Below are positions 61,503 through 64,000 of a stretch of 64,000 nucleotides of DNA, piece after piece. The notes under the pieces were generated by a model that was given only the letters and a program-made list of their open reading frames with translations, did no database searches and was not told the DNA's origin. Positions within the stretch are counted from its first letter, which is position 1, and every line of letters starts with the position of its first letter. Made by a program: the position numbers and the translations under genes. This DNA comes from JAVBMB01 sp031552995 (GTDB lineage: Bacteria > Bacillota > Clostridia > Oscillospirales > Butyricicoccaceae): NCBI GenBank assembly GCA_031552995.1, contig JAVBMB010000048.1, positions 1 through 64,000 on the forward strand, written 5' to 3'.

Positions 61503-62325
61503 CTTTTTTGAAATGCTGGCGGGCCGCACGACCTGCCGTAACTTCGAAGGGCGGGAAATCCCGCAGGATGTTATGAACCGGCTGTACGCCGCCGCCTGCT
61601 CGGCCGCGACGGCCGGCGGGTTTCAGCGGGTCAGCATAGTTTCCGTAAAAGACGGCGCCGCCAAGAAAACGCTGATGAGCCTCAGCCGCGGGCAGGGCTT
61701 CATTGCCCGCGCGCCGGTTAACCTGATATTTTGCGCCGACAATCGCCGCACGACGCGCATCGCCGAGTATGAGCGCGCGCCGTATGAAAGCGGCGGTGAT
61801 TTGCGCCGGCTGTGGATGGGTATCGTCGACGCCACCATTGCGGCGCAGACGCTGGCGCTTGCGGCCGAGCTGCTTGGCCTTGCAAGCTGCTATAACGGCA
61901 ATGTTATCGACAGCATTGACGAGCTGAGCGACTTGCTTGCGCTGCCAGGCGGCGTTGTTCCGGTGATAATGCTGACGCTGGGCTACCCTAAAACGAAGCC
62001 GAAGCCGCCTAAAAGATATCGCTGGCAGGTCATGGTTCATGACGGGACGTACCGCGATTTGCCGTTTGATGAGCTGTATGCCGAGCATATGAATAAGTCG
62101 GGACGCGAAAGATATCCGCTTACAGACGCGCGGCTTGAAAAGCTGCTCGAGTCGGCGGGGCGCCACGGCGAGGAATATGCCGCGAGCTGCGCTGCCAGGG
62201 CGCGGGAGCAGGGGTATCTGTCGGCGTTTCAGTACTGGTTCGGCTGCTATTACCCCGAGGGGACGGCGTCCGATACCGCAAGGTTCCTCGATTACCTTGC
62301 GGCGCAGGGGTTCGATTGCCGGTAA
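61495..62325 (+). CDS. Nitroreductase family protein
   Basis: 276 residues. FEMLAGRTTCRNFEGREIP is the FMN-binding start of nitroreductases (R-S-x-R-x-F-like), with IAAQTLALAAELLGLASCYNGNV and VPVIMLTLGYPKTKPKPPKR later. About 80 extra C-terminal residues (RLEKLLESAGRHGEEYAASC and onward) are not explained by the family. FMN-dependent reduction of a pathway intermediate is plausible. Last gene of the operon. Confidence 0.87.
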   Translation: MDSFFEMLAGRTTCRNFEGREIPQDVMNRLYAAACSAATAGGFQRVSIVSVKDGAAKKTLMSLSRGQGFIARAPVNLIFCADNRRTTRIAEYERAPYESGGDLRRLWMGIVDATIAAQTLALAAELLGLASCYNGNVIDSIDELSDLLALPGGVVPVIMLTLGYPKTKPKPPKRYRWQVMVHDGTYRDLPFDELYAEHMNKSGRERYPLTDARLEKLLESAGRHGEEYAASCAARAREQGYLSAFQYWFGCYYPEGTASDTARFLDYLAAQGFDCR

Positions 62326-62345
62326 AATAATTGACAGAATAGAAA

Positions 62346-62376
62346 AAGCCCCGGGACAATATCAGTCCCGGGGCTT
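62346..62376 (-). terminator. Bidirectional terminator
   Basis: AAGCCCCGGGAC, 7-nt loop, GTCCCGGGGCTT. Minus strand ends GGGGCTTTTTCT, a good terminator for the Nudix gene; plus strand is weaker. Confidence 0.88.
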
Positions 62377-62389
62377 GGTATTGATTCGC

Positions 62390-62908
62390 CTACCTGTCAA
62401 GCCAGCCGTGGCCAAACTTCATGTCGAACAGCAGGTCGACAATCGCATGCCTGACAGGCACAAACTCGCCGAGGTCTATCATGCGGTGGATGTCCTCTTT
62501 GCCCGCCCAGCGCACCCGCTCGACCTCGTCGGCCTGAAGTGTAAGCGAGGAGAGGTCGATATCGGCCTCGATGGCGTATATGTCGCCGATTGCGCTTTCG
62601 AACGGCAGAGATACGGTGGGCAGCAGGCCGCTGAAATCGCGGCGGATGCCAAGCTCTTCCCGCAGCTCGCGTTCGGCGCACTGCCGGCTGTTGTCGCCGG
62701 AGACAGCCGCCCCTCCGGCGGAGAGATCCCATCGCCCGGGGAACAGCGGCTTACTTGCGGCGCGCTTTTGAATAAGCATATCGCCGCGCGGGCTGAACAC
62801 GCATATATGCGTCACAAGGTGATACATACCGCGCGGAACGGCATCGCCGCGCGTCATCGTGCGCCCGGTCAATACGCGGTCGATGTCATACAGGTCCCAC
62901 TGCTCCAC
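62390..62908 (-). CDS. Nudix hydrolase
   Basis: 172 residues. Nudix box GGAAVSGDNSRQCAERELREELG near 65-87, with the metal-binding RELREELG complete. DIDRVLTGRTMTRG and RGMYHLVTHICVFSPRGDMLIQKRA match the Idi/YfcD-like subgroup. Substrate unknown. GTG start at 62908 with GGGGGG upstream. Confidence 0.9.
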   Translation of the reverse strand: MEQWDLYDIDRVLTGRTMTRGDAVPRGMYHLVTHICVFSPRGDMLIQKRAASKPLFPGRWDLSAGGAAVSGDNSRQCAERELREELGIRRDFSGLLPTVSLPFESAIGDIYAIEADIDLSSLTLQADEVERVRWAGKEDIHRMIDLGEFVPVRHAIVDLLFDMKFGHGWLDR

Positions 62909-62932
62909 GCGGCGCCCCCCATTTTGTGTGAT

Positions 62933-64000
62933 TTACACGAACTCGACAAGCCCGCACGCGGCAAGCAGCCCGATAAACTGCGCGACAAGCGGCGTGGCAA
63001 GATGCATATCAAGCGCGGTCAGCGCCACGACGTCGCCCACCGTGCGGCGGCCGTCAATATAGTACTGCGCTACGGCCTCAAATGTGTGCATGTTCTTCGG
63101 CCCGTCCTTGCACGCGGCTTTATATTGTTCGTACAGCTCGGTTTGTCCGGAGACCCGCGCCGAATGGTCAAGCTCCTGCACCGGCATCTGATACAGTCTG
63201 CGCGGCACGCGCATATCTGACGAAACAGGCTTTTCGGCAGAAGCCGGGCAAAAAGCCGCAAGCAGGCTGTCTATCCTGCGGCACTCGTCCGCGATAATCG
63301 CGTCGGTACCGGGCAAAAAGCGCGCGATATCGCGCACGGCGGCGCGATGCGCCTCGGTGATGTGCCAGTACGCCGCGTCGGCGAGGTCCTTAGCCAGTTT
63401 TCCGCTCTCGATACTTGCCCCCAGCGCATTCAGCTCGTCCGCCAAACGAAGACGCCCGCGGGAGAGAAGCTGCGGCAAATCGCCCTCCCTAAGCCCGGCA
63501 AGCTGCATGGCAAACAGCGCAGCCGTACCGGCCGAGCAGGCCAGAACTTCGGGGCAAAGGCGGTCGACAGTGTCGCCGCTTGTGTGATAATACGGGTCGG
63601 GCCACTGCCCCAGCATGGTGCAGGGCACGCCGACCGTCGGGTCGCTGAGGATATAGTGGTCGCTGCCGGGCGCAAAGTCAGCCACGGCGATATTCTTCAT
63701 CGTGATGTCGAGCACCTCGCCCAAAAAGTCCAGCCTTATGCTTGATGCCGCCTCAAGCGCCAGCATGGCGGCATACTCGGTAAACGACGCTGCGGCGCGC
63801 GGCAGCGACGAAAGCGTCAGCGGGCCGTAGCCCTCCGCCTGTTTTGCGCCGACCATGTCGAGGTTTATCGCGGCCATGGTATTCTCTATGCGCCCGGCGT
63901 TGCCGGCGACGTACTCGACAGTGCCGGACATCTCGGGAATCAGCAGAATCCGCACGCCGCGCTCAAGCGTGATATCACCGTTCTCGCTTGCAGCCTTCAA
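62933..64000 (-). CDS. M28-type aminopeptidase-like protein (5' end cut off)
   Basis: C-terminal 355 residues of a protein that continues past the window. INLDMVGAKQ, DFAPGSDHYILSDPTVGVPCTMLGQWPDPYYHTSGDTVDRL show the M28/DUF4910-like zinc ligands (Asp in NLDM and His in YHTSGDT). The C-terminal 100 residues look like a winged-helix end (FEAVAQYYIDGRRTVGDVVALTALDM). The TTG at the window edge is probably internal. 24 bp upstream of the Nudix gene. Confidence 0.82.
   Translation of the reverse strand: MKAASENGDITLERGVRILLIPEMSGTVEYVAGNAGRIENTMAAINLDMVGAKQAEGYGPLTLSSLPRAAASFTEYAAMLALEAASSIRLDFLGEVLDITMKNIAVADFAPGSDHYILSDPTVGVPCTMLGQWPDPYYHTSGDTVDRLCPEVLACSAGTAALFAMQLAGLREGDLPQLLSRGRLRLADELNALGASIESGKLAKDLADAAYWHITEAHRAAVRDIARFLPGTDAIIADECRRIDSLLAAFCPASAEKPVSSDMRVPRRLYQMPVQELDHSARVSGQTELYEQYKAACKDGPKNMHTFEAVAQYYIDGRRTVGDVVALTALDMHLATPLVAQFIGLLAACGLVEFV

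Noticed and set aside
1..64000. tRNA or rRNA genes
   Set aside because: No cloverleaf with a GGTTCRANNCC T-arm and no rRNA-like conserved block was seen on either strand by eye.

Overview
The window looks like a 64 kb piece of the chromosome of a GC-rich, anaerobic, low-oxygen-type Firmicute (class Clostridia). Supporting signs are a T-box leader on hisS, a biotin-dependent Na+-pumping decarboxylase, the gene order dnaA-dnaN-S4-recF, the mreC-mreD-PBP2-minD cluster, strong GGAGG ribosome sites, a short HisG with a HisZ partner, and a collagen-like surface protein of the spore-coat type. Family or genus cannot be fixed from sequence alone. I found no tRNA, rRNA, CRISPR array, prophage or transposase.

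Layout. 1-9.1 kb: a four-gene Na+-translocating decarboxylase operon (minus strand), then ywiB-like/argS/S41 protease and a methyltransferase. This block is bracketed by a near-identical 135-bp inverted repeat and carries a 114-bp tandem repeat at its left end. 9.1-16.6 kb: histidine biosynthesis operon hisZ-G-D-C-B-H-A-F plus a flavodoxin-like gene (minus), controlled by a promoter, a leader peptide with three consecutive His codons and an intrinsic terminator. 16.6-21.8 kb: creatininase-family enzyme, phosphatase, DASS-type transporter, CYTH enzyme and two membrane proteins. 22.0-28.2 kb: collagen-like protein, and an RpiR/AtuA/aconitase-X operon opposite a LysR regulator. 28.3-34 kb: dipeptidase, cold-shock protein, a HELLH protein, an FAD dehydrogenase, a membrane protein and an HD nucleotidase.

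34.2-46.7 kb: zapA, U32 peptidase, dUTPase, Maf, mreC, mreD, PBP2, minD, an mgsA-like gene, then T-box-hisS-aspS, all on the plus strand. 46.7-51 kb: recF, S4 protein, dnaN and dnaA (minus) with the probable replication origin in the dnaA-dnaN gap. 51.2-52.5 kb: glutamate dehydrogenase. 52.7-62.3 kb: a MerR regulator facing an eight-gene operon with a peptide-type ABC importer and four enzymes of the AroM, DUF917 (S-methyl-thiohydantoin desulfurase family), hydantoin/Asp-Glu racemase and nitroreductase families. Its promoter has the 19-bp spacer expected for MerR control. 62.4-64 kb: a Nudix hydrolase and an M28 peptidase cut by the window edge.

Most interesting: the MerR-controlled operon, which may take up and break down hydantoin- or thiohydantoin-like compounds; two different histidine-starvation sensors (leader peptide for biosynthesis, T-box for hisS); a split AtuA plus two-subunit aconitase-X operon in which every junction overlaps by 4 bp; an mgsA-like gene that has lost most known catalytic residues; and the inverted repeat pair around the first 9 kb. 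Promoters, terminators and start codons were read by eye.
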